Position numbers and translations under genes: made by a program. From an uncultured Thiohalocapsa sp. (GTDB lineage: Bacteria; Pseudomonadota; Gammaproteobacteria; Chromatiales; Chromatiaceae), in assembly GCF_913062725.1 (NCBI RefSeq), contig NZ_CAJXWY010000008.1, forward strand, positions 1 to 64,000: DNA of 64,000 bases, in the 5' to 3' direction. Below are positions 46,787 through 55,498 of this stretch, piece by piece. How positions within the stretch are numbered: the first letter of the stretch is position 1; each line of letters begins with the position of its first letter. The notes below the pieces were generated by a model, which was not told the origin of the DNA, made no database searches, and was given only the letters and a program-made list of their open reading frames with translations.

Positions 46787-49318
46787 GTGACCGCATACCA
46801 GGATAGCGCCCGACTGGCGCAGGGCGAGCCGGCGCCCGAGCCCTGCTACCACTGCGGCCTGCCCGCCGAGGCGGGCATCAGCGCCGACGTCGGCGGCGGT
46901 CTGCGCCACTTCTGCTGCCAGGGCTGCCGGGCGGTGTGCGAGGCCATCCATGCGGCGGGTCTGCAGGGCTTCTACCGGCGTGCGCCGGAAGGGCAGGTCC
47001 TCGGCCCGCCCCCCGAGCCGCCCAAGGACCTGAAGCTCTACGACCTCGACGAGGTCCAGCAGGAGGTGGTGACGGGCAGCGCCGACGAGCGCGAGGTTAA
47101 CCTGTTGGTGGAGGGCATCCACTGCGCCGCCTGCGTGTGGCTCATCGAGCAGGGACTCGGCGGTGTCGACGGCGTGCGCGAGGCGCGGGTCAACCTCACC
47201 GGCCGACGGCTGCGGGTCAAATGGGACAGCACCCGGGTGCGGCTGTCGGCGCTGCTGCAGCGCCTTGCAGACCTTGGCTATGCCGCCGTCCCCTTCGATC
47301 CACAGGCGGCGGAGGGCAGCATCCAGCGCGAGAACCGCCGCCTGCTCTATCGCATGGCCTTCGCCGGCTTCGCGGCGATGAACCTGATGTGGATCTCCAT
47401 CGCCCTCTACGCGGGGGCGGACGAGGGCGAATTCCGCGGCCTGTTCCACTGGATCGGCTTGCTCATCGCCACGCCGACCCTGGCCTACGCCGGCTGGCCG
47501 TTCTATGCCGGTGCCTGGCGCGGGCTGCGGCAACTGCGCCTGGGCATGGATCTACCCATCGCCATCGGCGCATCCATGACCTATCTGTATTCCCTGTACG
47601 TCACCCTCACCGGCAGCGGCCACGTCTATTGGGACACGGTGGTGAACTTCCTGTTCGTCATCCTCGTCGGCCGCTATCTGGAGGCCATGTCCAAGCGCCG
47701 TGCGGTGTCCGCCACCCAGCGCCTGCTGGACCTGCAGCCGCGGGTGGCGACCCTGCTGCGCGAGGGTGAAGAGGCCATCGTGCCCATCCGTGCCGTACGT
47801 GCGGGCGACGTCATGTTGGTGCGCCCCGGCGAGACCATCGCCGCCGACGGCGCGGTCATCCGCGGCCGCTCGCACGTCGACGAGGCCATGCTCACCGGCG
47901 AGTCCACGCCCGTGTCCCGCACGGTGGGCGATCGTGTCTCCGCGGGCACGCTGAACGGCACCGGCAGCCTGGAGGTGCGCGTCGCCGCCGTGCTGCGGGA
48001 TTCCGCCCTCGGGCGCATCGTGGAACTGGTGGAATCCGCCCAGGCCAGCAAGGCGCCCATCCAGTGCACGGCGGATCGCATCGTGCCCTGGTTCGTCGCC
48101 GTGACCCTGGCGCTGGCGGCGGTGACCTTCGGCCTCTGGGTGCGCCAGGACGCCGAGACGGCGCTCATGGCCGCCACCTCGGTGCTCATCATCACCTGCC
48201 CCTGTGCCTTTGGCCTCGCCACGCCCATGGCCATCGCCGTCGCCTCGGGCACCGGCGCCCGTCACGGCATCCTGGTGAAGAACGGCGCCGTGCTCGAGAC
48301 CCTGTCGGCCATCGGCCACTTCGTTTTCGACAAAACCGGCACCCTCACCGAGGGCCGCCCGCGGGTCATCGCAGTAAACGATGCCGAGGGCGACTGGCCG
48401 GTGGGCACGCCGGCGGGCTGGAGCGATGCCCGGCGACGGTTGCTCGCCTGCGCCGCCGCGCTGGAAGTGCACTCGGAGCATCCGGCTGCGCGCGCCGTGG
48501 TGGACCTGGCGGCGGCCGCCGACATTCGCTACAAGGCCTTGACGGTGGACGACTTCACGGCCGCGCCGGGTTATGGCGTCAGCGGGCGGGTAGACGGCAG
48601 CCCGGTCATCATCGGCACCGCGGACTGGCTGGCGCGCAACGGCGTTGCGCTGACGGCCGGCCTCGCGGACGCGGGTGCCGGCGCCGACAGCGCGGACGGC
48701 ACCGTCTTCTGTGCCATCGATGGCGCGGCGGCCCTGCAACTGACCCTCCGTGACCGCCCGCGCGCCGATGCCGCCGACACCATTCGGGCATTGCGCGCCG
48801 AGGGTATCCGCGTGACCCTGCTCACCGGCGATCGGCGCCGGGTGGCGGAGGCCATCGCCGCGGACGTGGGCGCGGACCAGGTCATCGCCGAGGTGCTGCC
48901 CGCCGACAAGGATGCCGCCATCGCACGCCTGCAGGCCACCGGTGAGCGCGTCGCCATGGTGGGTGACGGCATCAACGACGCCCCGGCGCTGGTGCGCGCG
49001 GACGTTGGCATCGCCGTGGGCAGCGGCACCGACGTGTCCATCGCCAGCGCCGATATCGTGCTCATCACGAGCGAGCTCGGCCGGGTCCGCGATGCCGGTC
49101 GCCTGGCGCGGCGCACGCTGCGGATCATCCGCCAGAACATCGGCCTGTCCATCACCTACAATGTGATCATGGTGCCGCTGGCGATGGCGGCGCTGATCAC
49201 GCCGCTGGTGGCGGCCATCTCCATGCCCTTGAGCTCGCTCGCCGTCATCGGCAACTCCGCGCGTATCCGCCGCCTGGTCGGTGCTGACGGCCCGGGCAAT
49301 GCTCGCCGCGGCACCTGA
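46787..49318 (+). CDS. ccoI: Copper-exporting P1B-type ATPase CcoI/FixI
   Basis: An 843-residue heavy-metal P-type ATPase that supplies copper to the cbb3 CuB site. A Cys-rich N-terminal zinc-ribbon-like segment (CYHCGLP and FCCQGC) is followed by an HMA domain (GIHCAACVW, about 105-170), about eight membrane helices with the copper CPC motif in ITCPCAFGLATP, DKTGT phosphorylation motif, TGE (MLTGESTPV) and GDGINDAPAL. All catalytic residues are intact. The start is GTG. Co-transcribed with ccoS after 60 bp. Confidence 0.96.
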   Translation: MTAYQDSARLAQGEPAPEPCYHCGLPAEAGISADVGGGLRHFCCQGCRAVCEAIHAAGLQGFYRRAPEGQVLGPPPEPPKDLKLYDLDEVQQEVVTGSADEREVNLLVEGIHCAACVWLIEQGLGGVDGVREARVNLTGRRLRVKWDSTRVRLSALLQRLADLGYAAVPFDPQAAEGSIQRENRRLLYRMAFAGFAAMNLMWISIALYAGADEGEFRGLFHWIGLLIATPTLAYAGWPFYAGAWRGLRQLRLGMDLPIAIGASMTYLYSLYVTLTGSGHVYWDTVVNFLFVILVGRYLEAMSKRRAVSATQRLLDLQPRVATLLREGEEAIVPIRAVRAGDVMLVRPGETIAADGAVIRGRSHVDEAMLTGESTPVSRTVGDRVSAGTLNGTGSLEVRVAAVLRDSALGRIVELVESAQASKAPIQCTADRIVPWFVAVTLALAAVTFGLWVRQDAETALMAATSVLIITCPCAFGLATPMAIAVASGTGARHGILVKNGAVLETLSAIGHFVFDKTGTLTEGRPRVIAVNDAEGDWPVGTPAGWSDARRRLLACAAALEVHSEHPAARAVVDLAAAADIRYKALTVDDFTAAPGYGVSGRVDGSPVIIGTADWLARNGVALTAGLADAGAGADSADGTVFCAIDGAAALQLTLRDRPRADAADTIRALRAEGIRVTLLTGDRRRVAEAIAADVGADQVIAEVLPADKDAAIARLQATGERVAMVGDGINDAPALVRADVGIAVGSGTDVSIASADIVLITSELGRVRDAGRLARRTLRIIRQNIGLSITYNVIMVPLAMAALITPLVAAISMPLSSLAVIGNSARIRRLVGADGPGNARRGT

Positions 49319-49380
49319 CCCCGACTGGCCCGCGGCCAGCCGGCGCACCGGTCTTGCGAACACCTCACTCGGAGGCAGCG

Positions 49381-49563
49381 ATGGAAGTCATCTACGGTCT
49401 GATCCCCGGCATGCTGGTGCTCGGTCTCGTCGCCGTGGGCGTGCTCTTCTGGGCGGCCCGCAGCGGGCAATTCGAAGACCTCGACGGCGACGGCCAGCGT
49501 ATCCTCATGGACGACGATGTCGAGGAGCGTGATCCGCGGCGATTTCCGGACACGGACGACTGA
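49381..49563 (+). CDS. ccoS: cbb3 oxidase maturation protein CcoS
   Basis: A 60-residue protein with one membrane helix (about residues 5-25, MLVLGLVAVGVLFWAARSGQ) and an acidic tail with the LDGDGQRILMDDD motif typical of CcoS. It is needed for cofactor insertion into cbb3 oxidase. A GGAGG ribosome-binding site fixes the ATG. It ends the ccoGHIS unit. An fnr-type regulator often found next is not present. Confidence 0.93.
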   Translation: MEVIYGLIPGMLVLGLVAVGVLFWAARSGQFEDLDGDGQRILMDDDVEERDPRRFPDTDD

Positions 49564-49719
49564 CTGCCCCTTGCACTCCGGGCGGCAGTGGAGCGGACAG
49601 CATCCCAAGACAATCCCGACCACCCCTGTCACTCGTCCGCCAGCAACCGACCGCGGCTTTGATGCACGCGTTAGGCGGCTTCCATGGCAGGGCGGTGTGA
49701 TGAAGCAGCCGCCGGCCGA

Positions 49720-50751
49720 TCAGTGAGCCCCGGTCTCGCCGATATAGAAGGAGAGCCAGGCGTTCAGCGCGAAGAGTCCGATCAGCGCCAGGCTCGGCCA
49801 GCTGCCGATCCCCAGCACCCGCGTGCGCGGGCGGAAGTAGATGGCCGTCACGACGATGCCGGTCATGGCCACGGCGGTGAACGCCGACACCAGGTGACTC
49901 TCGGAGATATCGGCGAAGAAGACGCCCTGAGTGTAGACCAAGTCATCCAGGGCCAGCACCAGGATGTTGAACAGGTTGCTGCCGAGGACGTTGCCCGCGG
50001 CCATGTCCACCGCACCGATGCGAAGCGCCGCCAGCGTCACCACCAGCTCGGGCAGTGAGGTGCTGAGTGCGGTGAACAGGGTGCCGGTGAAGGACTGGTT
50101 CCAGTCCATCACCACCGCGATGTCCTCGGAGACATAGGGGAGGGCGATGCCCGCCGCCACCACCACCGCGGCGGCCATCGCATACCGGGTCGCCACCCAC
50201 TTGAGGGAGTGTGCCGCATAGCGGTCCGGTTCCTGCTCGGCGAAGGCTTCGACTTCTGCTTCGCGATAGCCGTGCAGGGTGCGGATGGCGACGGCGTACA
50301 CCAACAAAATCGCCGGCGTGCCCCAGGACAGGTGTCCGGCCAGCGTGGATAGCCCCGCCTTCGAGGCCAGCAGGGCGAGGGCGGAGATGCTGATCAGCAG
50401 GATGCCGAAGCCCGCGGACATGACGTGCTGGCGCTGGACCCGCGAGAGGATCGGCCCGCGGCGGCTGAAGAAATCCAGCACCGCCAGCAGCACCAGGTTG
50501 TAGACGCAGCTGCCGTAGATGTCGCCGGCGGCGATATCCGGCACCAGTGCGATGGTGGAAGCCGTGATACCCGTCGCCAGCTCCGGTAGGGAGGTGACGG
50601 TGGCGATCAGCACCAACCCGACCCAGGAGCCCCCCATGCCGGTTTTGTCGGCGATGGAGTCGCCGTAGTCGGTGAGCTTGACACCGGCGATGCCGATGGC
50701 CAGGACGCAAAGTCCGTACTGTGTCCAGACAATGGCGGCTGTTGGTTCCAT
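49720..50751 (-). CDS. CaCA family Ca2+/Na+ exchanger
   Basis: A 343-residue membrane antiporter with about 10 helices and two alpha-repeats. The acidic ion-binding motif occurs twice: VTSLPELATGITAS in the first half and STSLPELVVTLAAL in the second, the latter followed by GNVLGSNLFNILV. The first repeat continues with GDIYGSCVYNLVL. Glu in both TSLPE motifs is intact. It exports Ca2+ in exchange for Na+ or H+, useful in saline or alkaline habitats. The ATG giving MEPTAAIVW is used; the upstream extension is basic and non-homologous. Confidence 0.9.
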   Translation of the reverse strand: MEPTAAIVWTQYGLCVLAIGIAGVKLTDYGDSIADKTGMGGSWVGLVLIATVTSLPELATGITASTIALVPDIAAGDIYGSCVYNLVLLAVLDFFSRRGPILSRVQRQHVMSAGFGILLISISALALLASKAGLSTLAGHLSWGTPAILLVYAVAIRTLHGYREAEVEAFAEQEPDRYAAHSLKWVATRYAMAAAVVVAAGIALPYVSEDIAVVMDWNQSFTGTLFTALSTSLPELVVTLAALRIGAVDMAAGNVLGSNLFNILVLALDDLVYTQGVFFADISESHLVSAFTAVAMTGIVVTAIYFRPRTRVLGIGSWPSLALIGLFALNAWLSFYIGETGAH

Positions 50752-50869
50752 GGTGACCGTTGATCGGCGCTTACCGCGCCCGGGCTGTGTGCCCACAGAC
50801 TATCTGCTGGCCTGCCACTGGCGGTCTTGCGCCACCGCCGCGGCAGATCCGGTGTCCAGCGTCAGTGGC

Positions 50870-51229
50870 TCACTGCACGCTGCCGAAGGAGGGGTCCACG
50901 GCGCCGGCCGGCGGTTCCAGACCAGCGAGACGGCAGCCCTGGGCCACCGGGCCGCCCGGGAAGATCTCGTACAGGTACTTGAGGCCACCGTTGCCGTGAA
51001 AGCGTTCGTCGAGGGCGTCATGCACGGCGCGCACGCTCGGTGCTTCGTTCCCGGCAAAGAAGTGCTGCAGCGCGCGGACCACCGCCCAATGGTCGTCCGT
51101 CAGCGCGATGCCCTCGTCTTGGGCGGTTGCCTCGGCACTCGCGCGGGTCCAATCCACCGGTGCCTCCGGGAAGTCCGGATCATGGGACCGGGCACCGGGA
51201 TTCAGGATATCTTGCATCGTCTCTGCCAT
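50870..51229 (-). CDS. DsrC/TusE-family protein lacking the C-terminal cysteine
   Basis: A 119-residue sulfur-relay-fold protein. The family core is seen in DEGIALTDDHWAVVRALQHFFAGNEAPSVRAVHDAL and GGLKYLYEIFPGGPVAQGCRLAGLEPPAG. DsrC carries two cysteines in the flexible C-terminal arm: one about 10 residues upstream (present here in QGCRLAG) and the penultimate one of a G-C-V end. The latter position is Ala (GAV), and the chain continues eight residues (DPSFGSVQ). It therefore cannot form the DsrC trisulfide loop or act as TusE, and is probably regulatory or has another partner. It shares a strand with the pseudo-receiver gene upstream. Confidence 0.82.
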   Translation of the reverse strand: MAETMQDILNPGARSHDPDFPEAPVDWTRASAEATAQDEGIALTDDHWAVVRALQHFFAGNEAPSVRAVHDALDERFHGNGGLKYLYEIFPGGPVAQGCRLAGLEPPAGAVDPSFGSVQ

Positions 51230-51380
51230 GGGAGTCGTCCTCGTTGGTTGTCCGCCCGTTCCGCGTGATGCATCCGCAAGCGGCGGGCACCGGCAGTGGT
51301 ACTGGACACGACTGCGGGCGTCAAGCATTCACCGCCGTATCGGCTCGCCGGGCCGCCGCGATCGCTGGTCGAAGCGTGCC

Positions 51381-51953
51381 TCAAGGCGCCAGTATCGCTG
51401 CGATCCACAGTCCGAGCAGCAGCCCCAGGAGGCCACCGGCGAATGTCTGGCCAAGGCACCGGCTGATCAATGCCTGGGGCTGTGAAGCCGCCGGCGCTGC
51501 GCGCGCTGCATCGGTGTGCGGTGGCGGTCGTTCGCTCGCTTGGTCCAGCGCTTGGTCCGTCGTCGGCGGCACTCGTGCCCGTGCGTCATCGGTCGCGGCG
51601 CGCAACCATTCCGCAAGCCCCGCCCGAAGCGCGGCCGGGTCCACCACGGCGAGTGCGCCGCGATGCAGGGCCGCCGCCGCCAGCGGCCAGGTGTCGTCAT
51701 GGCAATGCACGACCACCGGCGGTGCATCGGTACCCGAGCGCATACGCAGCAGTTCCAGCAGGTCCAGCGCATTCATCCCGGCGAGCGACGGCGCGCAGAT
51801 GACCAGATCGGGCCGGCGTGCCTCCGCCAGCGCCAGCGCTTGCACGACACTCTGCGCCTGGCATACCTCGGCACCGAGGGACTTGAGCGCGAGGCGCGTG
51901 GCGTAGCGTTGGGCATCGCAGGTTTCGATCAGCAGGACCATGGGTGGTGACAT
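51381..51953 (-). CDS. Membrane-anchored pseudo-receiver protein
   Basis: A 190-residue protein. The N-terminal CheY-like domain (about residues 4-118) has the alpha/beta pattern MVLLIETCDAQRYATRLALKSLG and DLVICAPSLAGMNALDLLELLRM. The phospho-acceptor Asp is replaced by Ala (A54 in CAPSL) and the first acidic pair is reduced to Glu-Thr. A Pro/Ala/Gln-rich linker (about 119-165) leads to a C-terminal hydrophobic helix (about 172-189), which suggests tail anchoring. It is thus a non-phosphorylatable receiver, perhaps binding a partner. It lies about 150 bp upstream of the DsrC-like gene on the same strand. Confidence 0.72.
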   Translation of the reverse strand: MSPPMVLLIETCDAQRYATRLALKSLGAEVCQAQSVVQALALAEARRPDLVICAPSLAGMNALDLLELLRMRSGTDAPPVVVHCHDDTWPLAAAALHRGALAVVDPAALRAGLAEWLRAATDDARARVPPTTDQALDQASERPPPHTDAARAAPAASQPQALISRCLGQTFAGGLLGLLLGLWIAAILAP

Positions 51954-52268
51954 GCGCGTTTGCTCCGGCTGGGTGTGGAAAGCCCAGCCCAGAGGACGGC
52001 GATGCTCGGGTTGGGGCGGGCGCGCAGTGTAGGTCCTGCCCGACCTCCGTGCACAGTTTTGTGCACCGCCTCGGATGAGCGTGGTTTCCGTGCGCAGTCC
52101 CGGTGACGGCCCCGATGCCCGCCCGCCCGTGGCCGGCTCGATGGTCGTTGGCCTAGGCCATGGCGCTCATAGCCCGTACCATAGGGGCAAGACCGCGCGC
52201 GACGGCTGGTCCGCCGTGGGTGCCGTTGCCGCGGCCCTTGGTACGCCGATTGGGGAGAGACGACCATC
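51954..52268. other. Divergent spacer, pseudo-receiver / pgl
   Basis: About 315 bp without a supported gene; it carries the promoters of the two divergent genes. No clear boxes or hairpins found. Confidence 0.4.
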
Positions 52269-52970
52269 ATGCAGTTGACCGGTGTCGAGACACATGTACT
52301 GGCGGATGCCGATGCCGTCGCCGCCGAGGCGGCGCGGTTGATCCTGGAAGCTGGCGCAGACGCCATCACCGCGCGGGGCGCCTTCCGCCTGGTGCTCGCG
52401 GGCGGTTCGACGCCGCTCGCGGCTTATCGCCTGCTGGCGCAGGCGCAGGCGCACTGGTCCCGCTGGCACTTGTATCACGGCGACGAGCGCTGTCTGCCGC
52501 CGGATGCACCCGAGCGCAACAGCCGCGCCGCCGACGAGGCATGGCTCGCGCAGATTCCCATCCCGCGGCAGCAGGTGCATGTAATCCCGGCGGAGCAGGG
52601 CGCGGAAGCCGCCAGCGCGGCCTACGAGCCAGTGGTGGCGGAGGCGGTGCCCTTCGACCTGGTGCTCTTGGGCATGGGGGAAGACGGACACACCGCCAGC
52701 CTGTTTCCGGGCCATGAGGTCTGCCCCGGTCCGCTGGTGATGCCGGTGCACGATGCGCCAAAACCGCCGCCTAATCGGGTATCGCTGACGCCGTCAGCGC
52801 TGTGTCGCTCGCGGCGGATGCTGGTGCTGGCCACCGGTACCGGCAAGCAGGCGGCCGTGGCGCGGTGGCAGGCCGGAGAAGGCTTACCGGTGGCGCGGGT
52901 GGCCGTCGGCGGCAACGCGCTGGTGCTCCTGGACCGGGCCGCCGCACCGACGCATTCGGACGCCCGCTGA
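52269..52970 (+). CDS. pgl: 6-phosphogluconolactonase
   Basis: A 233-residue cytosolic hydrolase of the pentose phosphate pathway, NagB/Pgl fold. Signatures are RLVLAGGSTPLAAYRLL, WHLYHGDERCLPPD, ERNSRAADEAWL and FDLVLLGMGEDGHTASLFPG. It opens 6-phosphogluconolactone to 6-phosphogluconate. Normally it is next to zwf or edd genes, but it stands alone here. The ATG is the only plausible start (MQLTGVETHVL). Confidence 0.93.
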   Translation: MQLTGVETHVLADADAVAAEAARLILEAGADAITARGAFRLVLAGGSTPLAAYRLLAQAQAHWSRWHLYHGDERCLPPDAPERNSRAADEAWLAQIPIPRQQVHVIPAEQGAEAASAAYEPVVAEAVPFDLVLLGMGEDGHTASLFPGHEVCPGPLVMPVHDAPKPPPNRVSLTPSALCRSRRMLVLATGTGKQAAVARWQAGEGLPVARVAVGGNALVLLDRAAAPTHSDAR

Positions 52971-53009
52971 GTCGCTGCGCGTCAACGGGTATCAGAGCAA
53001 AGCAGTCTC

Positions 53010-53474
53010 ATGTCCATGCAGCTCGCCATTGCCATCGCCTTGCATCAGCTCGCCACCGTCGTCTGGATCGGCGGCATGTTCTTTGCCCACTTCGCGCTGC
53101 GTCCGTCCGCACAGACCCAACTGCAGCCCCCGCAGCGATTGGCGCTGTTGCTGGCGGTTTTCAGGCGTTTTTTCGTCTGGGTCTGGATCGCCGTGCTCGT
53201 GCTCTGGGGCAGCGGCTTCTGGATCTTCTCTGGTATCTACGACGCTGCCATGGGCTGGCATGTGCATGCGATGATGGCGCTGGCGTTGGTGATGACAGGG
53301 CTCTTCGCCTATCTCTACTTCGTGCCCTACCGCGCGCTCGGCCAGCAGGTGGCGGCGGCGGACTGGGCGGGCGCAGGTGCGCGTTTGTCCACGATTCGGC
53401 GCATCATACTGCTTAATGTCACGCTCGGGCTGGTCGTGACCGTCCTCGGTGCCGCCGGTCGCTATTGGCAGTGA
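53010..53474 (+). CDS. CopD-like membrane protein
   Basis: A 154-residue protein with four membrane helices (about 4-26, 50-72, 82-105, 130-150). Histidines sit near helix ends (LHQLATVVWIGGMFFAHFALRP, WHVHAMMAL), as in the CopD/DUF420-like family, a group associated with copper import and with cytochrome-type haem binding. The function is not established. A terminator follows closely, so it may end the pgl transcript. Confidence 0.78.
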   Translation: MSMQLAIAIALHQLATVVWIGGMFFAHFALRPSAQTQLQPPQRLALLLAVFRRFFVWVWIAVLVLWGSGFWIFSGIYDAAMGWHVHAMMALALVMTGLFAYLYFVPYRALGQQVAAADWAGAGARLSTIRRIILLNVTLGLVVTVLGAAGRYWQ

Positions 53475-53530
53475 GATCGCCGCCCGAGCTTGTGACGCAT
53501 GCCCGCCCAGAGTACGGGTCAGACGCGGCA

Positions 53531-53553
53531 AAGGCCCCGGTTGGGGCCTTTTT
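53531..53553 (+). terminator. Rho-independent terminator after CopD-like gene
   Basis: Perfect 8-bp stem AAGGCCCC/GGGGCCTT with a GGTT loop, followed by TTTTGTTT. It also lies just past the end of the opposing DUF2892 gene. Confidence 0.87.
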
Positions 53554-53587
53554 GTTTATCAGAGCAAACCGCCGTCTGGCGGCTGCA

Positions 53588-53788
53588 TCAGAACGCGGGA
53601 CCCGGCTGCTTGCCGACTTTCTTGAGGATGGTGGCGAGGGGGCAGAAGCCGGTGAAGGCCGACTGCAGCAGATTCAAGCCCACGAAGCCGGTGAACAGCA
53701 GCCACCATTCGCTGACAGTGTAGGCGAGGATCACGGAGATCAGGATGAAGCTACCGGCGACGGCGAGCACGATGCGTTCAATGGACAT
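53588..53788 (-). CDS. DUF2892 membrane protein
   Basis: A 66-residue inner-membrane protein with the DUF2892 pattern: [21 protein letters not shown], a second helix with [32 protein letters not shown], and the conserved FCP motif. The same unit occurs at the end of the rhodanese YgaP of E. coli, and stand-alone copies are common in sulfur oxidisers near sulfur-transfer genes. Here it faces the CopD-like gene tail-to-tail across a terminator. Role unknown. Confidence 0.88.
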   Translation of the reverse strand: MSIERIVLAVAGSFILISVILAYTVSEWWLLFTGFVGLNLLQSAFTGFCPLATILKKVGKQPGPAF

Positions 53789-53844
53789 GATTTACCTCAT
53801 GCGTCTGTGTTTATGTTGTGCTCCTTCAATCATGGGGAAAAACA

Positions 53845-55452
53845 GTGTCTTGCGCAAGTGCCGACGGCATCGATTCCAGTATTGACAACGATTGTGCTGA
53901 CCGTCGGCAAGCGCAGCTCGTCGCACACCTGCGGGCGCGGCTCGCCGGGTGCGGCGATGTCGCCATGCACGAGACGCACATATCGCGGGTACTGCTCGCG
54001 GGCGCCGATGCCTACAAGTTGAAAAAGCCCGTGAACCTGGGCTTTCTGGACTTTTCCACCTTGGCACGCCGGCGCCGCTTCGCCGAGGAGGAGGTGCGCC
54101 TCAATCGCCGCCTCGCGCCCGCGCTGTACCTGGGCGTTGTTCCCATCACGGGCACATGGGAAGCGCCGGTGCTGGATGGTGACGGTCCCGTGCTGGAATA
54201 CGCGGTGCACATGCGCCGGTTCAGCCAGACGGCCTTGCTCACGCGCCAACGTCTGACGCCTGAGATCGCCGATGCCCTGGCCGAGCGCCTGGCGGCGTTC
54301 CACGCCGGCGCGCCGGTGGTGTCGGCGGCTGCCGACTATGGCACGCCGACCCAGGTGCTCGCGCCGATGCTGAAGAACTTCTCGGTCATCCGCGATGCCG
54401 TCGCGCCGAATGGCCAACTCGCCGCACAGCTGTCGCGCCTGCAGCAGTGGACGCAGACGCAGTACGAGGGCCTGGCCCCGACCTTGGCACAACGGCGGAT
54501 CGACGGCTATGTGCGCGAATGTCACGGCGACCTCCACCGGGGCAATATCGCGGTGCGCGACGGTGCGCCGCTGATCTTTGACTGCATCGAGTTCAATCCG
54601 GCGCTGCGCTGGATCGACACAGCCAGCGAACTGGCCTTCCTGCTCATGGACCTCATGCAGGTGGGCGAGACGGCACAGGCGCGCCGGTTACTGAACGGCT
54701 ATCTGATGCACAGCGGTGACTATGGCTTGCTCGCGGTGCTGCGCTTTTATCTCGTTTACCGGGCCATGGTGCGGGCCAAGGTCACGGCTATCGGCGCCGC
54801 CCAGCATCATCACGCCGATGCCCGCCAGGACGAGGCCCTGCGTGGCTATGTGCGCCAAGCGCTGGCCTGCAGTCGGGCGCTCATGGCGCCGCGCATCGTA
54901 CTGGTTTGCGGGCTGTCCGGGTCCGGCAAGACCTCGCTGGCGGCGGCCCTCGCCGAGCACCTGCCATTGATCCACATCCGCTCGGACGTGGAGCGCAAGC
55001 GCCTATTTGCACTCGCGCCCCTGGCCCGTACGCGGGCGCAGCCCGGAGGCGGTATCTATGACGCCGATGCCAGCGCGCGCACCTATGCGCGCCTGCTATC
55101 GCTGGCACGACAGTGCGTGCAGGCGGGTTACGGCGTCCTGGTGGACGCGACCTTCCTCGCGCGGGAGCAGCGCCGGCCATTTCGGGCCCTGGCGGCGGCA
55201 TTGGGCTGTGCCTTCGACTGTCTGGCCCTGGATGCGCCGCAGGAGGTCCTGCGCCGGCGCGTTGCCGCGCGTTATAGCCTGGGCCAGGATGCGTCGGAGG
55301 CAGACCTGCGGGTGCTGGCGCATCAGCTGGAGTTGCGGCAGGCGCTGACGCCGGCGGAGCGGGCGCGGACCATCTTTGTCGACACACGCAAGCCGCCGGC
55401 CCTGGACCGGCTCCTGCCAGTCCTCATCGGGTCGGGAACGGCCATGCGCTGA
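53845..55452 (+). CDS. APH-like kinase fused to P-loop kinase
   Basis: A 535-residue two-domain protein. The N-terminal half resembles aminoglycoside/choline-type kinases, with an active-site CHGDLHRGNIAV (about 227-238) and IFDCIEFN carrying the Mg-binding Asp. The C-terminal half is a P-loop kinase, LVCGLSGSGKTSLAAAL (about 353-369), with HIRSDVERKRLFAL and a later VDATFLARE. This arrangement (AAA/zeta-toxin-like kinase after a phosphotransferase) is widespread in proteobacteria but its substrates are unknown. The GTG start follows GGGGAAA. Near the fcc and OmpA genes but not clearly in an operon. Confidence 0.85.
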   Translation: MSCASADGIDSSIDNDCADRRQAQLVAHLRARLAGCGDVAMHETHISRVLLAGADAYKLKKPVNLGFLDFSTLARRRRFAEEEVRLNRRLAPALYLGVVPITGTWEAPVLDGDGPVLEYAVHMRRFSQTALLTRQRLTPEIADALAERLAAFHAGAPVVSAAADYGTPTQVLAPMLKNFSVIRDAVAPNGQLAAQLSRLQQWTQTQYEGLAPTLAQRRIDGYVRECHGDLHRGNIAVRDGAPLIFDCIEFNPALRWIDTASELAFLLMDLMQVGETAQARRLLNGYLMHSGDYGLLAVLRFYLVYRAMVRAKVTAIGAAQHHHADARQDEALRGYVRQALACSRALMAPRIVLVCGLSGSGKTSLAAALAEHLPLIHIRSDVERKRLFALAPLARTRAQPGGGIYDADASARTYARLLSLARQCVQAGYGVLVDATFLAREQRRPFRALAAALGCAFDCLALDAPQEVLRRRVAARYSLGQDASEADLRVLAHQLELRQALTPAERARTIFVDTRKPPALDRLLPVLIGSGTAMR

Positions 55453-55498
55453 ATGGTCTGCGGCTCAGGCTGTCTTGGACGGTCTGCCGGGCTGCGGC

